The translations under genes and the position numbers were made by a program. The notes under the pieces were generated by a model, which did not search any database, had not been told where the DNA came from, and saw only the letters and a program-made list of their open reading frames with translations. Positions 35,306 through 44,802 of a stretch of 64,000 nt of DNA are shown here, piece by piece. The stretch lies in the NCBI RefSeq assembly GCF_017742245.1, contig NZ_JAGHKO010000001.1, positions 1,579,061 to 1,643,060 of the forward strand, written 5' to 3'. Source of the DNA: Niastella soli (GTDB lineage Bacteria; Bacteroidota; Bacteroidia; Chitinophagales; Chitinophagaceae). Within the stretch, counting starts at the first letter, position 1. Each line of letters opens with the position of its first letter.

Positions 35306-35332
35306 CCTTGTCAACCGATCAACTGATCATCT
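35306..35332 (-). repeat. Short 8-bp GTTGAY repeat units
   Basis: On the minus strand AGTTGATC is followed directly by GGTTGACA. It belongs to the same family of 8-bp units seen at 47885-47941 and 63842-63892. Confidence 0.5.
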
Positions 35333-36328
35333 TTATAATGCCTTTATGCCCAGCACTTCAGTCATGAAGCGTTCAGTTTCTCTTTCAACACCCGGCACAT
35401 CGTTCGATCTGATCCATGAACCAATTACGTGGTCGCCAGCATTAGGCATAGCTACCTCCCGCTTTTTATCGCTGGGGGTACCCAGTTGCGCAAACATGGA
35501 TTTAATGGCGCTTACTTTCACGGTGCTGTCCTGGTGAACAGCATCTTTATAGTAATAAAGGGTGAGGGTAGGCTGCTTAACCTTTTCAAAGGTTTCTTTT
35601 TTCATGGTTGTTTCCAGTAATTCTTCCAGGTTTACTGCCGCCTCTATACGGTAGTGGTATGTCCAGTATTTGCGATACGCCTCGCGGTGATCATCGGAGT
35701 CGAGGTATTTTGAACCTTTTACCATTCTGGCCACCTGTAAACCCCAGGGGTTGTTAAGGATCCAGGCGGTGCCATCATTGATCTCGATATTGGGCGACAT
35801 TAATATCAGGGCGTACACATCGGGATATTCTGCGGCCAGTTTCAGGGCCATCGTGCCACCGGTTGAGGTACCGACCAGAATAACTTTATTACCCAGTTGT
35901 TTGCCAATGGCCAGAGCCTCTTTGGCGGTTTCCCAATAATTATCGGCTGTTAAATTGACCATGGGTTCGGTGGTATCAATACCATGTTCAGCCAAACGGG
36001 ATAGATATAAGTTGCAACCGAATTTTTTGGCCAGATCGCGGTGAACAGGATCACCTTCGCCCTGCGAGGCGGTAAAGCCATGCAGATATACCAGCGCATA
36101 TTCAGTTTTGTTCTTCAGTGAATCATTGGCCCAAACAACCCGTGCTTCGTTATCGGGTTTAATTTTATGACCTGCTTCCTGTTGTTGAATATAATTCACC
36201 AGTGCTGCAGGTTCGGCCGGAACAGCCGGCATAGCATTGGAATAAACCGGGGTAGAAGGGTGGGGTCCTAACAGGTAGGCAATGGCTAGTATTACTACAA
36301 CCAGCAGGATCCATTTTATTACGCGCAT
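35333..36328 (-). CDS. Membrane-anchored alpha/beta hydrolase
   Basis: 331 residues with a single N-terminal membrane helix (about 4-21), so the catalytic domain faces the periplasm. Motifs: oxyanion YLHGFTASQGEGDP, nucleophile elbow GTSTGG (Ser), acid in YYYKDAVHQD and catalytic His in NAGDHVIGSW. The closest group is the carboxylesterase/serine aminopeptidase S33-like set. Substrate unknown. It is followed by a REP-like element and the shared terminator. Confidence 0.88.
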   Translation of the reverse strand: MRVIKWILLVVVILAIAYLLGPHPSTPVYSNAMPAVPAEPAALVNYIQQQEAGHKIKPDNEARVVWANDSLKNKTEYALVYLHGFTASQGEGDPVHRDLAKKFGCNLYLSRLAEHGIDTTEPMVNLTADNYWETAKEALAIGKQLGNKVILVGTSTGGTMALKLAAEYPDVYALILMSPNIEINDGTAWILNNPWGLQVARMVKGSKYLDSDDHREAYRKYWTYHYRIEAAVNLEELLETTMKKETFEKVKQPTLTLYYYKDAVHQDSTVKVSAIKSMFAQLGTPSDKKREVAMPNAGDHVIGSWIRSNDVPGVERETERFMTEVLGIKAL

Positions 36329-36405
36329 ATCGTAAATTTGGTGCTGAAATTAACGGCTTTTTATATACTGTAAAAGCATTGGGGTATAATTAAAATCATT
36401 TTTTT

Positions 36406-36630
36406 ATGAATTCAGATACTGGCAAGTATTTGATGCTAATTGGCGGTGCGGTGGTGGTAATAGGGCTGGTCATCTATTTCTTCCACGACAAACTTCACTG
36501 GATCGGTCATTTGCCGGGCGATATCCGAATAGAAAAGGAGAATTTTCGCTTTTACTTTCCCATCACCACCATGATTGTGGCCAGTGTTATTATAACGGTT
36601 CTGCTTAGTATCATTCGCAGGTTCCTGTAA
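36406..36630 (+). CDS. DUF2905 family small membrane protein
   Basis: 74 residues with two membrane helices (about 8-25 and 52-70) separated by HWIGHLPGDIRIEKENFRFYFP, the family's conserved loop with LPGDI. Function unknown. Monocistronic and divergent from the alpha/beta hydrolase gene. Confidence 0.92.
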   Translation: MNSDTGKYLMLIGGAVVVIGLVIYFFHDKLHWIGHLPGDIRIEKENFRFYFPITTMIVASVIITVLLSIIRRFL

Positions 36631-36796
36631 AACACGAAGCGGTTAATTGCTACCGGTATGTTATACGATTTAAGAACCAGCTGGCCGAACAAAATCGGGC
36701 AATGGTTATATATAGTTGATAAATTTTTAATTTCTTTGTACTTTCCTTCCTAAAGAAAAGCCCCAAACAGATTTCCCCTGCCTATTAATTGCGTAT

Positions 36797-37903
36797 ATGA
36801 CCCCAAATAACCGGTTCATTTCCCTGGATGTATTTCGTGGCCTGATCATTTGTTTAATGATCCTTGTCAACACACCTGGTAGTCACGATGCTACCTTTGC
36901 ACCGCTTGAACATGCTAACTGGAATGGTTTTACCCTGGCCGACCTTGTATTTCCCTCTTTCCTGTTTGCCGTTGGTAATGCTATGTTCTTTTCCATGCAG
37001 AAATGGAAAACAATAACGCAGACCCAGGTGCTGGCCAAAATAGGAAGGCGCACGCTGGTACTTTTTATATTAGGTTATCTGATGTATTGGTTCCCGTTTT
37101 TTGAAACCAATACCCAGGGGCATATGGTCTTTAAATCCTTTGCCGGGACCAGAATAATGGGGGTATTACAGCGAATTGCGCTGTGTTATGGCATTGCTTC
37201 TTTATTGATCTATTACCTAAAACCTAAGGGCGCAATAATAGTTTCTATATTCCTGTTAGTTGCCTACCAGGGCATCTTGTTCTGGTTTGGCGAACCCGGT
37301 CATGAATTAAGTATGATTGGTAATGCGGTAACAAAACTAGACCTGTGGCTGTTGGGCCCTGCCCATATGAACCACGGTGAGGTGGTACCCTTTGAACCAG
37401 AGGGCATCTTAAGCACCCTGCCTGCCATTGTCAATGTGGTTGCGGGGTACCTGGTAGGGTGGTATATTCAAACGGCAGGCAAAACAAGAAAAATGCTTGC
37501 CGGGTTAACCGGGGCAGGCCTTGTATCAACGGTGCTTGGGCTTTGTTGGAATATTGTTTTTCCTATAAACAAAAACCTGTGGACCAGCTCTTTTGTGTTG
37601 TATACCATGGGGTTCGACTGCTTATTGCTGGCTGGAATTATTTACATTACTGACTTTTTAAATATAACGGGCTGGACGTACTTTTTTGAAGTCTTTGGTA
37701 AAAATGCCCTGTTTATTTACCTATTGTCGGAGGTGGTGGCCATCCTGTTGCGAGCCTCCCACCTGTATAAATGGCTATACGAGCATATTTTCAGACTTTC
37801 CGGCCCGTATACCGGCTCGCTGCTATTTGCTACCTGGTTTATGCTAATGTGTTGGCTCACAGGCTGGATTTTAGACAAGCGAAAAGTTTATGTCCGGGTT
37901 TAA
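36797..37903 (+). CDS. HGSNAT/NagX-like multi-pass acyltransferase (DUF5009 group)
   Basis: 368 residues, about ten membrane helices. The start FISLDVFRGLIICLMILVN, then HANWNGFTLADLVFPSFLFAVGNAM, is typical of the heparan-alpha-glucosaminide N-acetyltransferase-like family, in which the His near residue 39 acts in acetyl transfer across the membrane. In bacteria the family is linked with uptake or modification of amino sugars. No carbohydrate operon adjoins it. Confidence 0.9.
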   Translation: MTPNNRFISLDVFRGLIICLMILVNTPGSHDATFAPLEHANWNGFTLADLVFPSFLFAVGNAMFFSMQKWKTITQTQVLAKIGRRTLVLFILGYLMYWFPFFETNTQGHMVFKSFAGTRIMGVLQRIALCYGIASLLIYYLKPKGAIIVSIFLLVAYQGILFWFGEPGHELSMIGNAVTKLDLWLLGPAHMNHGEVVPFEPEGILSTLPAIVNVVAGYLVGWYIQTAGKTRKMLAGLTGAGLVSTVLGLCWNIVFPINKNLWTSSFVLYTMGFDCLLLAGIIYITDFLNITGWTYFFEVFGKNALFIYLLSEVVAILLRASHLYKWLYEHIFRLSGPYTGSLLFATWFMLMCWLTGWILDKRKVYVRV

Positions 37904-37965
37904 TGCGGCGATATATATAAACCCGTATAAACGCGAATTAATTATACATAAAGTTTCCCCTTTTG

Positions 37966-37997
37966 CTTGCCTCGCCCGTTGATTTGGCGTACCTTTG
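37966..37997 (+). promoter_or_regulatory. Promoter of typA
   Basis: CTTG at 37966-37969, a 20-base spacer, and TACCTTTG at 37990-37997 fit the Bacteroidota promoter. Transcript start near 38004 gives a leader of about 84 nt. Confidence 0.65.
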
Positions 37998-38087
37998 CGC
38001 CTCGTTTGCCATTGCTGCGAAATAAGCATTCAAAGGCATTCATTATTAAGAATTTAAAAAACATTTCCTGTCAGGAAAAAGGAATTT

Positions 38088-39896
38088 ATGGATATCAGAA
38101 ATATCGCCATTATTGCCCACGTAGACCACGGAAAGACTACCCTGGTAGACAAGATCTTACACGCTACCAAAGTGTTTCGTGATAACCAGGAAACTGGTGA
38201 ATTGATCATGGACAGTAATGATCTGGAAAGAGAGAGAGGTATCACCATTTTTAGTAAGAATGCGGCCGTAACGTACAAGGACGTTAAAATTAACGTAATT
38301 GATACCCCTGGCCACGCCGACTTTGGCGGTGAGGTAGAACGCGTACTGAAAATGGCCGATGGTGTGTGTTTGTTGGTTGACGCCTTTGAAGGGCCCATGC
38401 CACAAACCCGTTTCGTATTACAAAAGGCGCTGCAGTTAAACCTGCGTCCTATTGTGATCATCAACAAAGTTGATAAACCCAACTGCCGTCCTGATGAAGT
38501 GCACGATGCGGTATTTGAATTATTCTTTAACCTCGATGCTACTGAAGAGCAGCTGAACTTCCCTACTTATTATGGTAGTGGTAAAAACGGCTGGTTCAAC
38601 GATTCATTAACCCCCTGCGAAGATATTAACCCGTTGCTGGATGGTATCATTAAACACGTACCACCACCAGCTGTAAGCGAAGGTACCCTGCAATTGCAGA
38701 TCACTTCCCTGGATTATTCTTCTTTCCTGGGTCGTATCGCTATCGGTAGAGTAGCTCGCGGTACTATTAAAGAAAACCAGCCCATTTCATTGGTTCAGGC
38801 CGATGGCAGCATAAAAAAGACCCGTGTAAAAGAACTGTATGTGTTCGAAGGCATGGGTAAGAAAAAAGTAACTGAAGTAGTTGCCGGTGACCTGTGCGCC
38901 GTTGTAGGTATTGAAGGTTTCAACATTGGCGATACCATTGCCGATTTTGAAAACCCCGAAGCTTTACCGGTTATCAGCGTTGATGAGCCTACCATGAACA
39001 TGACATTCTCCATCAACAACTCACCATTCTATGGTAAAGATGGAAAATTCGTAACCAGCCGTCACCTGCGCGACCGCTTAATGAAAGAAACTGAAAAGAA
39101 TCTGGCATTAAGAGTAGTAGACAGCGAAGGCGGCGATGCCTTCCTGGTTTATGGCCGTGGTATCCTGCACTTAGGTGTATTGATCGAGACCATGCGTCGT
39201 GAAGGCTACGAGTTAACTGTAGGTCAACCTCAGGTTATCGTAAAAGAGATCGACGGTAAGAAAAATGAACCATATGAGGTACTGGTAGTGGACGTACCAC
39301 AGGAATTTGCTTCAAAAGTAATTGACCTGGTAACCCGCCGTAAAGGTGAAATGCTGGTGATGGAAACAAAAGGTGACATGCAACACCTGGAGTTTGAGAT
39401 CCCTTCACGTGGTTTAATTGGTTTGCGTACTCAAATGTTGACCAATACACAAGGTGAAGCTGTAATGGCCCACCGCTTCAGCGAATACAAACCCTGGAAA
39501 GGCCCCATCCCTGGTCGTAACAACGGTGTGTTGCTGGCTAAAGAAAATGGTTCTTCTACCGGTTACTCACTGGATAAACTGCAGGATAGAGGTTCATTCT
39601 TTATCGACCCAGGTGAAGAAATTTATGCTGGTCAGATCATTGGCGAGCACATTAAACCAGGCGACCTGGTAGTGCAGATCACCGAAGGAAAGAAGCTGAC
39701 CAACATGCGCGCCAGCGGTAGCGATGCGGCAACCAACATTGCACCTAAAATTCAACTTACCCTCGAAGAGTGTATGGAATATATTCAACACGACGAGTGT
39801 ATTGAGGTAACGCCTAACTTCATTCGTATGCGTAAGACCATACTCAATGAAGAAGAAAGAAAGAAACAGGCAAAGTCAATGAAGGCCGAAGCCTAA
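38088..39896 (+). CDS. typA: Translational GTPase TypA/BipA
   Basis: 602 residues, the family's usual length. A ribosome-associated GTPase acting in 50S assembly and stress adaptation. The G motifs are AHVDHGKT (10-17), switch I with RGITIFSKN (50-58), DTPGH (72-76) and NKVDKPN (126-132). The C-terminal EF-G-like and BipA-specific domains include RGLIGLRTQMLT and KKLTNMRASGSD. The gene has its own promoter and terminator. Codon choice appears polished towards frequent codons, as expected for a well-expressed gene. Confidence 0.97.
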   Translation: MDIRNIAIIAHVDHGKTTLVDKILHATKVFRDNQETGELIMDSNDLERERGITIFSKNAAVTYKDVKINVIDTPGHADFGGEVERVLKMADGVCLLVDAFEGPMPQTRFVLQKALQLNLRPIVIINKVDKPNCRPDEVHDAVFELFFNLDATEEQLNFPTYYGSGKNGWFNDSLTPCEDINPLLDGIIKHVPPPAVSEGTLQLQITSLDYSSFLGRIAIGRVARGTIKENQPISLVQADGSIKKTRVKELYVFEGMGKKKVTEVVAGDLCAVVGIEGFNIGDTIADFENPEALPVISVDEPTMNMTFSINNSPFYGKDGKFVTSRHLRDRLMKETEKNLALRVVDSEGGDAFLVYGRGILHLGVLIETMRREGYELTVGQPQVIVKEIDGKKNEPYEVLVVDVPQEFASKVIDLVTRRKGEMLVMETKGDMQHLEFEIPSRGLIGLRTQMLTNTQGEAVMAHRFSEYKPWKGPIPGRNNGVLLAKENGSSTGYSLDKLQDRGSFFIDPGEEIYAGQIIGEHIKPGDLVVQITEGKKLTNMRASGSDAATNIAPKIQLTLEECMEYIQHDECIEVTPNFIRMRKTILNEEERKKQAKSMKAEA

Positions 39897-39923
39897 TAGT
39901 ACTTATATAAGTTTTTATAATAG

Positions 39924-39957
39924 AAAGGAACCGTCAGCAATGGCGGTTCCTTTTTTT
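39924..39957 (+). terminator. Terminator of typA
   Basis: AAAGGAACCG (39924-39933) pairs with CGGTTCCTTT (39944-39953), with a run of T. Confidence 0.9.
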
Positions 39958-40010
39958 GTTTGCGCCAGGAAAGGAAAATTGCTATTTTGTACTTCGCTTA
40001 ACCGTCTTCT

Positions 40011-40910
40011 ATGAAAAAATCTACAACCCTTTTGGTCGCATGCACGTTGGGCCTTATTGCTTTTCAGCTTGTTTTCAGGTTCCAGTATTACACGCATTTA
40101 TTTAGCAGAAATAATCTTTTGGGAAACCCGTCAGCGATACTTGATCTGTTTCATGGTATACTTTATCTGAGTATTGATGTAGCTACTATCGTGTTTGGTG
40201 TCAGGGTATTGGCTATGTCAGATAATAACCAAAAAGAAAAGGCATATGTACTGTTCAGGTATTTGTTTGTGATCATGGGCATTTTCTCAATAATGATCAG
40301 CACCTATTATTTGTTCTTATCGGGCGAATTGCTTTTCCGTGATCTGTTAAGTGGCATTCACCGCCTGTTCAACTGGCTGGCCGAGATAGTATTTGTTGTA
40401 TTGCTCATCAGAGAAAAGCCTGAAAAACAGGTGCAAAAAGTGAATTTGAAGGATTATGACCTGGTTGCATTCACTACAGGCTCACACCGCTTTGTGCATT
40501 ATCTCCTTGATTTTCTTTTTATGCTCCCTGTATTCCTTAGTTTAAGCCGAATGTTAAATACTATTCGGTATTATACCCGTTATCAATTCCAAGACTGGAA
40601 TCCGGTGTTATTTACGTTATGTATAGAGCTTTTTGTAGTCTTTTGCTATTTATTGTATTACTATTTGTCTGAGGCCATTTTCAGACAAACGTTTGGTAAA
40701 ATGATCACGAACTCCTGTGTAGTGAGCGATGGTGTAGAGCTGTCGAACGGGCGGGTTTTTCTGCGCACCCTTTGCCGCCTGATCCCCTTTGATAGAATTG
40801 CCTTTCTGTTTGGCGCCAAATGGCATGACCGGGCTTCGCGTACCGCTGTCGTATACGTAGATACCTGGGAAAAGACTTTTGATGAAAGTCAGCCCGCCAG
40901 GGAGGCATAA
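40011..40910 (+). CDS. RDD-like membrane protein with extra N-terminal helices
   Basis: 299 residues, about seven hydrophobic segments. The last 150 residues resemble the RDD family (HRFVHYLLDFLFMLPVF, then EAIFRQTFGKMITNSCVVSDG and RVFLRTLCRLIPFDRIAFLFG), although the Arg-Asp-Asp motif itself is degenerate. The N-terminal half adds about four helices. The family is thought to transport ions or small solutes. Function uncertain. Confidence 0.75.
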   Translation: MKKSTTLLVACTLGLIAFQLVFRFQYYTHLFSRNNLLGNPSAILDLFHGILYLSIDVATIVFGVRVLAMSDNNQKEKAYVLFRYLFVIMGIFSIMISTYYLFLSGELLFRDLLSGIHRLFNWLAEIVFVVLLIREKPEKQVQKVNLKDYDLVAFTTGSHRFVHYLLDFLFMLPVFLSLSRMLNTIRYYTRYQFQDWNPVLFTLCIELFVVFCYLLYYYLSEAIFRQTFGKMITNSCVVSDGVELSNGRVFLRTLCRLIPFDRIAFLFGAKWHDRASRTAVVYVDTWEKTFDESQPAREA

Positions 40911-41050
40911 AAGGTCGTTTAACTATTACAACTACATTTCAATCAAATAATTCCACAATTCAACCCGGCAGCGGCTTGTAGGGTATCAGAGTTACCCCAA
41001 ATTTGTGAAACAAAGCAGGCTGCGCTTTGTATTGTTTGAGTATTGTAACC

Positions 41051-41078
41051 ATCCCGGCTTTTTAGTCGGGATTTTTTT
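41051..41078 (+). terminator. Terminator upstream of the 72-residue protein gene
   Basis: ATCCCG pairs with CGGGAT with further pairing inside (GCT with AGT, one G-T), followed by seven T. Probably ends the RDD-like gene transcript. Confidence 0.75.
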
Positions 41079-41118
41079 ACCCCTTGCTCCACCAGCTAGC
41101 TGGAGCGTTAAAATGTTG

Positions 41119-41126
41119 TATTTTTG
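41119..41126 (+). promoter_or_regulatory. -7 promoter box
   Basis: TATTTTTG fits TAnnTTTG, 18 bases before the ATG at 41145. No clear -33 element. Confidence 0.4.
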
Positions 41127-41144
41127 CCCCGTAATTGAAATGTC

Positions 41145-41363
41145 ATGACAAGAGGGAGCCTGATATTAATTCTGTTGTTGATCCTGGTTTTTATTCTTCC
41201 CGCCGATCTACAGGCGCAATGTTCTATTTGTACTAAGACTGCCCAGCAATTGGGCGAAAGGCCAGCCAAAGCCCTGAATACAGGTATTATTTACCTGGGG
41301 CTGACCCCCTTCCTCATCATTGGGTATATCGGATACCGCTGGTGGAAGAATAATGATAACTAG
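41145..41363 (+). CDS. Small exported or membrane protein with CxxC motif
   Basis: 72 residues: an N-terminal hydrophobic segment with a signal-peptide-like end (ADLQAQ, about 7-26), then CSICTKTAQQLGE, and a second helix (about 48-64) followed by RWWKNNDN. The CxxC would lie on the periplasmic side if the first segment is cleaved or N-in. Widespread but unnamed in Bacteroidota as far as I recognise. A redox or metal role is possible. Confidence 0.75.
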   Translation: MTRGSLILILLLILVFILPADLQAQCSICTKTAQQLGERPAKALNTGIIYLGLTPFLIIGYIGYRWWKNNDN

Positions 41364-41380
41364 GGTTATATAATAACCCC

Positions 41381-42259
41381 TTACATATTACGCTTCACAT
41401 ATTGCATATTTGATGGCGGGAAGATCCAGTCAACCGCCCGGTGCCATTTCTCGGCCGTATACTTCCTTTTTATGATCACCGGTACCTGCGACAGGTCGAG
41501 CTGTGCAAATTCCGTTATTATTTCGTCGAATGTTTTTTGTTTAAACTGTTGCTCGGCTATCCAATTTAAGATGAACGGGTTCCAATCCTGCTTATTACGC
41601 CAGTAATGCGCTATCCACGGGGTAGAATCACCCACCGTATAAAAATGTTGCATCGTCAGCGAAAAGGAATACTGTTCTATCAAAAACAGGGGAACGCCAT
41701 CATTGATCATTTCATCACAGATCTGCAAGGCCATGGCAACGTCTTTCCCGTTTTGTGTATTGGGAAAAGCAACCACACCCGCATTACGCATATGGTCGGA
41801 GGGTTTCATTAATAGTCCGCCATATTCTTTACCTTTTATGGCATTCCAGGTTTTTACGCTGTGTTTACCCGTACGTTGTGATAAGGCGCCTTCATCCTCG
41901 TGCATATAGGATTTACCGCTTAACAGTTCGGTTTTTAAAGAAGAGAGCTTGCTGAATAAAAAGGTATCTGTATCGCAATAGATAATGGGCTCGCCGGGAT
42001 ACATAGCTGCCAGGTGTTGGATGGCTTTTATTTTAACCCGAAAGAAGTAATTAGCCTTTCCTTTCCAGTCTGTGATGGTGTCAGCAGTAACGGGAATTAT
42101 ATTCACATGCTTCGACATGTGCTGGTAATAAGGTACAGCGTCGGTGATAATATTTATAGACTTTACATCATTTGGCTGCTGCATAAAAGATAAGGCAGAG
42201 AATGCGGCCTGCAAATGATGATGAAAATGATTTCCAAAGGTGCAATACAAAACATGCAT
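41381..42259 (-). CDS. GT-A fold glycosyltransferase-like protein
   Basis: The ATG at 42259 (MHVLYCTFGN) is preferred to one at 42268 three codons earlier; 292 residues. The YCDTDTFLF motif with D96-x-D98 is a classical metal/nucleotide-sugar site, and KANYFFRVKIKAI and HYW near the end fit nucleotide-diphospho-sugar transferases. No precise family is assigned. Last gene of the operon 45678-41381, 15 bases after meaB. It probably adds a sugar to LPS or a related glycan. Confidence 0.75.
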   Translation of the reverse strand: MHVLYCTFGNHFHHHLQAAFSALSFMQQPNDVKSINIITDAVPYYQHMSKHVNIIPVTADTITDWKGKANYFFRVKIKAIQHLAAMYPGEPIIYCDTDTFLFSKLSSLKTELLSGKSYMHEDEGALSQRTGKHSVKTWNAIKGKEYGGLLMKPSDHMRNAGVVAFPNTQNGKDVAMALQICDEMINDGVPLFLIEQYSFSLTMQHFYTVGDSTPWIAHYWRNKQDWNPFILNWIAEQQFKQKTFDEIITEFAQLDLSQVPVIIKRKYTAEKWHRAVDWIFPPSNMQYVKRNM

Positions 42260-42274
42260 AGTATTCAATAGGAT

Positions 42275-43189
42275 TTAATAAAATCGTGTAATAAACGAAT
42301 AAACGTTGGTGATATTTTCTTTTTGAATAATGGCTAGCAAGGTCTCTTTATTGATGTCTTTCATCCGGTGCTTTTGCAACAGGTAAAAGGCTTTATCGGA
42401 CAGTAACCGGAATTTCTTTTCGGTAGTTTGGGCTACTTTCAATCGGGCGTTGATGGCTTCTGCCAATTCCGGGATTCCCTTCTTTTGTGAAGCAATGGTC
42501 TTTATTACCGGAATGTCTACGGCCGTGGCATGGAATGCAGGCTGTAACATTAATTTCAGGTTCCGGTAAAAAGTATCTGCATCAGGGCGGTCGGCCTTAT
42601 TTACAACGAAGATATCAGCGATCTCCATCAGACCGGCCTTCATCGTTTGCACTTCATCACCTGCCTCCGGTACCAATACCACTACGGTGGCATCGGCCAG
42701 TCCGGCAATTTCTACTTCACTTTGACCAACCCCCACGGTTTCTATAATAATGTTATCGAACGGTGCGGCCTTTAATACTTCGGTCAGTTCAATGATCTTG
42801 GGATGCAAGCCACCCAATGAACCCCTGGTGGCCAGTGAACGAATAAACACATTGGGGTGACTATACCATTCACTCATTCTAATGCGGTCGCCCAAGAGGG
42901 CGCCCATATTGAAAGGGGAGGAGGGATCAACACAAAGTACAGCTACCCTTTTTTGCGCGGCCACCAGCTCGCCTATAAGGGCGTCGGTGAGGGTGCTTTT
43001 GCCTGCCCCGGGCGGGCCGGTTATCCCAATGATCTGGGTGCGCTCATTCACCGGCAAATTTGCGAGAAAGGGATCATAGCCTACCACTTCATTTTCAACC
43101 AGTGACAGACACCGGGAAATGGCTTTCTGCGATCCTTCCTGTATTTGCGACAACAACTGTTGCCAGTTTACAAGCGCCTTCGTTTGCAT
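42275..43189 (-). CDS. meaB: Methylmalonyl-CoA mutase-associated GTPase MeaB
   Basis: The ATG at 43189 avoids overlap with the preceding gene; 304 residues. A P-loop G3E GTPase that protects and reloads adenosylcobalamin-dependent methylmalonyl-CoA mutase. Motifs: GPPGAGKST (58-66), the base-contacting NKAD in VVNKADRPDAD, and the family-specific VCVDPSS-like LCVDPSSPFNMGALLGDRIRM and TVGVGQSEVEI. Its position inside a glycosyltransferase operon, without the mutase genes, is unusual. Confidence 0.95.
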   Translation of the reverse strand: MQTKALVNWQQLLSQIQEGSQKAISRCLSLVENEVVGYDPFLANLPVNERTQIIGITGPPGAGKSTLTDALIGELVAAQKRVAVLCVDPSSPFNMGALLGDRIRMSEWYSHPNVFIRSLATRGSLGGLHPKIIELTEVLKAAPFDNIIIETVGVGQSEVEIAGLADATVVVLVPEAGDEVQTMKAGLMEIADIFVVNKADRPDADTFYRNLKLMLQPAFHATAVDIPVIKTIASQKKGIPELAEAINARLKVAQTTEKKFRLLSDKAFYLLQKHRMKDINKETLLAIIQKENITNVYSFITRFY

Positions 43190-43199
43190 GGTATATGAG

Positions 43200-44003
43200 T
43201 TACAAATATTGCGCGACCCCTTTTTCGCACCAGGTCGATTTATTTTCAATGGCCTGCTGTACCACTTCGTCATTTTTTAAAACACTGGTACGATCGTATT
43301 CTTTATGATAAAGATGGTATACAATTCCCTGCAGTTTAAAATATACCCGTTGTATACCCTTATTATACAACCGAATTACCAGTTCAGTATCTTCCCGGCC
43401 CCAACCGGTTATTTGTTCGTTGTAGCCATTCACCGCCAGCAGATCGCTGCGCCAGAACGACATATTACAACCCCGTAAGTTGTACAGCCCCTTTTCTTTT
43501 TTGAACAGTTCAATAAAACGCGCCAGGGCTGGGGCATGCAACGCGTTGAATTTATTACGTACCCCTTTTTCAAAAAGGGAAATGTGTTGCGGTTTGTGCT
43601 GGAAAACCTGTTTCGATAATTCTTCACTCAACAAAACCCGGCTTCCGCCAATAAAGTGACCAGGCCGTGCGGCCTGCACATGGTCTTTAATAAAAGCGGG
43701 ATGCAATATGAGATCGCCATCTATCTGAATGATATAATCGCTGGTAGCCGCAGCTATAGCTTTGTTGCGGATCTGTCCCAGTTTAAACCCTTCGTCCCGT
43801 TGCCAGATGTGGCGTAATGGCACCGGGAAGCTGGCCTGGAAATCAGCAATAAGTTTTCCGGTTTCTTCTTTTGACCCATCATCGGCAATGATCACTTCAT
43901 TAGGCAGCACCTCCTGGCGTTTTACGCTCAACAGGGTTTGCTCCAGTGCCTGTGGCCAGTTATAGGTAGCTATCAGTAATGTACTGGTTGGCTTTTTGCT
44001 CAT
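43200..44003 (-). CDS. Family 2 glycosyltransferase with GT7-type C-terminal domain
   Basis: 267 residues. LLIATYNWPQALEQTL and IADDGSKEET at the N-terminus, IQIDGDLILHP (DxD), then a galactosyltransferase-like C-terminus RGCNMSFWRSDLLAVNGYNEQITGWGREDTELVIRL. The GWGxEDxEL element supplies the catalytic base in this architecture (KfoC/chondroitin-synthase-like). Starts directly at the stop of the upstream gene. Likely adds a hexose or HexNAc to LPS or a surface glycan. Confidence 0.9.
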   Translation of the reverse strand: MSKKPTSTLLIATYNWPQALEQTLLSVKRQEVLPNEVIIADDGSKEETGKLIADFQASFPVPLRHIWQRDEGFKLGQIRNKAIAAATSDYIIQIDGDLILHPAFIKDHVQAARPGHFIGGSRVLLSEELSKQVFQHKPQHISLFEKGVRNKFNALHAPALARFIELFKKEKGLYNLRGCNMSFWRSDLLAVNGYNEQITGWGREDTELVIRLYNKGIQRVYFKLQGIVYHLYHKEYDRTSVLKNDEVVQQAIENKSTWCEKGVAQYL

Positions 44004-44762
44004 TTACTTCTTTTCGTTATTTAACTGCCATAATTTGGTATACTTCATAAAGGCCCCGTATGCATGGAACACAGCTAAGATAAAACCATGTCCGCCATCG
44101 AGAAAACCTCCTTTAATGATATAAGCCTGTACAAAAGTGGCTAATGGTGAAAATAGTATTTTAAACCAGGATGCTTTTTTCCCTCTTTTGAAATTTAACT
44201 CTGCGCCTAATGTAGTATACTTGTTTGCTTTGGCTACGTGTTCCTCTATTAAGTAGTAGGTGTAATGCAGCAGATGGCCTTTCAGGCGTTTCAACGACAG
44301 GCCCGGCGCTATCTGTAAGGTTTCATGCACCAGTTCATCATTCCACCGTACTTTGCTTTTAGGGAATAACCTGATCTTGAAATCAGGGTATTCAAGACCG
44401 TGACGGAGGAATTTCCCATAATAAAAATTCGAGCGGGTAAACTCGTACATGTCTTGCAACCCTTCATTCTTTGCAGCCAGAATGCTTTTCTGCAGTTCCT
44501 CATCCAGGGCCTCATCGGCATCTAAAGACAATATATATTCGTGACTGGCTTTTTGAATACCCACATTCTTTTGTGGTCCAAATCCCAGCCAGCTTTGTTG
44601 TATCACTATGGCACCTTCCTGTTTACAGATGGTCACCGTGTCGTCGGTTGAGAAAGAATCTACAACAATAATTTCATCAGCCACTGATCTTAATGAGGCG
44701 AGGCAACGTTGAATGTTCCGGGCTTCATTATGGGTAATGATTACGGCTGTAATCGAATTCAT
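44004..44762 (-). CDS. WaaE/KdtX-like LPS core glycosyltransferase
   Basis: The ATG at 44762 (MNSITAVIITHNE) is chosen over an upstream in-frame ATG at 44792. 252 residues of family 2: ITHNEARNIQRCLASL, VDSFSTDDT, SLDADEALDEEL and the WaaE-type YGKFLRHGLEYPDFKIRLFPK and VHETL. The family adds the first beta-linked glucose to heptose in LPS core, so this is probably a core-region enzyme. It abuts the next gene (TAA immediately followed by ATG). Confidence 0.9.
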   Translation of the reverse strand: MNSITAVIITHNEARNIQRCLASLRSVADEIIVVDSFSTDDTVTICKQEGAIVIQQSWLGFGPQKNVGIQKASHEYILSLDADEALDEELQKSILAAKNEGLQDMYEFTRSNFYYGKFLRHGLEYPDFKIRLFPKSKVRWNDELVHETLQIAPGLSLKRLKGHLLHYTYYLIEEHVAKANKYTTLGAELNFKRGKKASWFKILFSPLATFVQAYIIKGGFLDGGHGFILAVFHAYGAFMKYTKLWQLNNEKK

Positions 44763-44802
44763 TGAATTATTTTTATGTTGGACGTTGTTCAACAGGTATG
44801 GA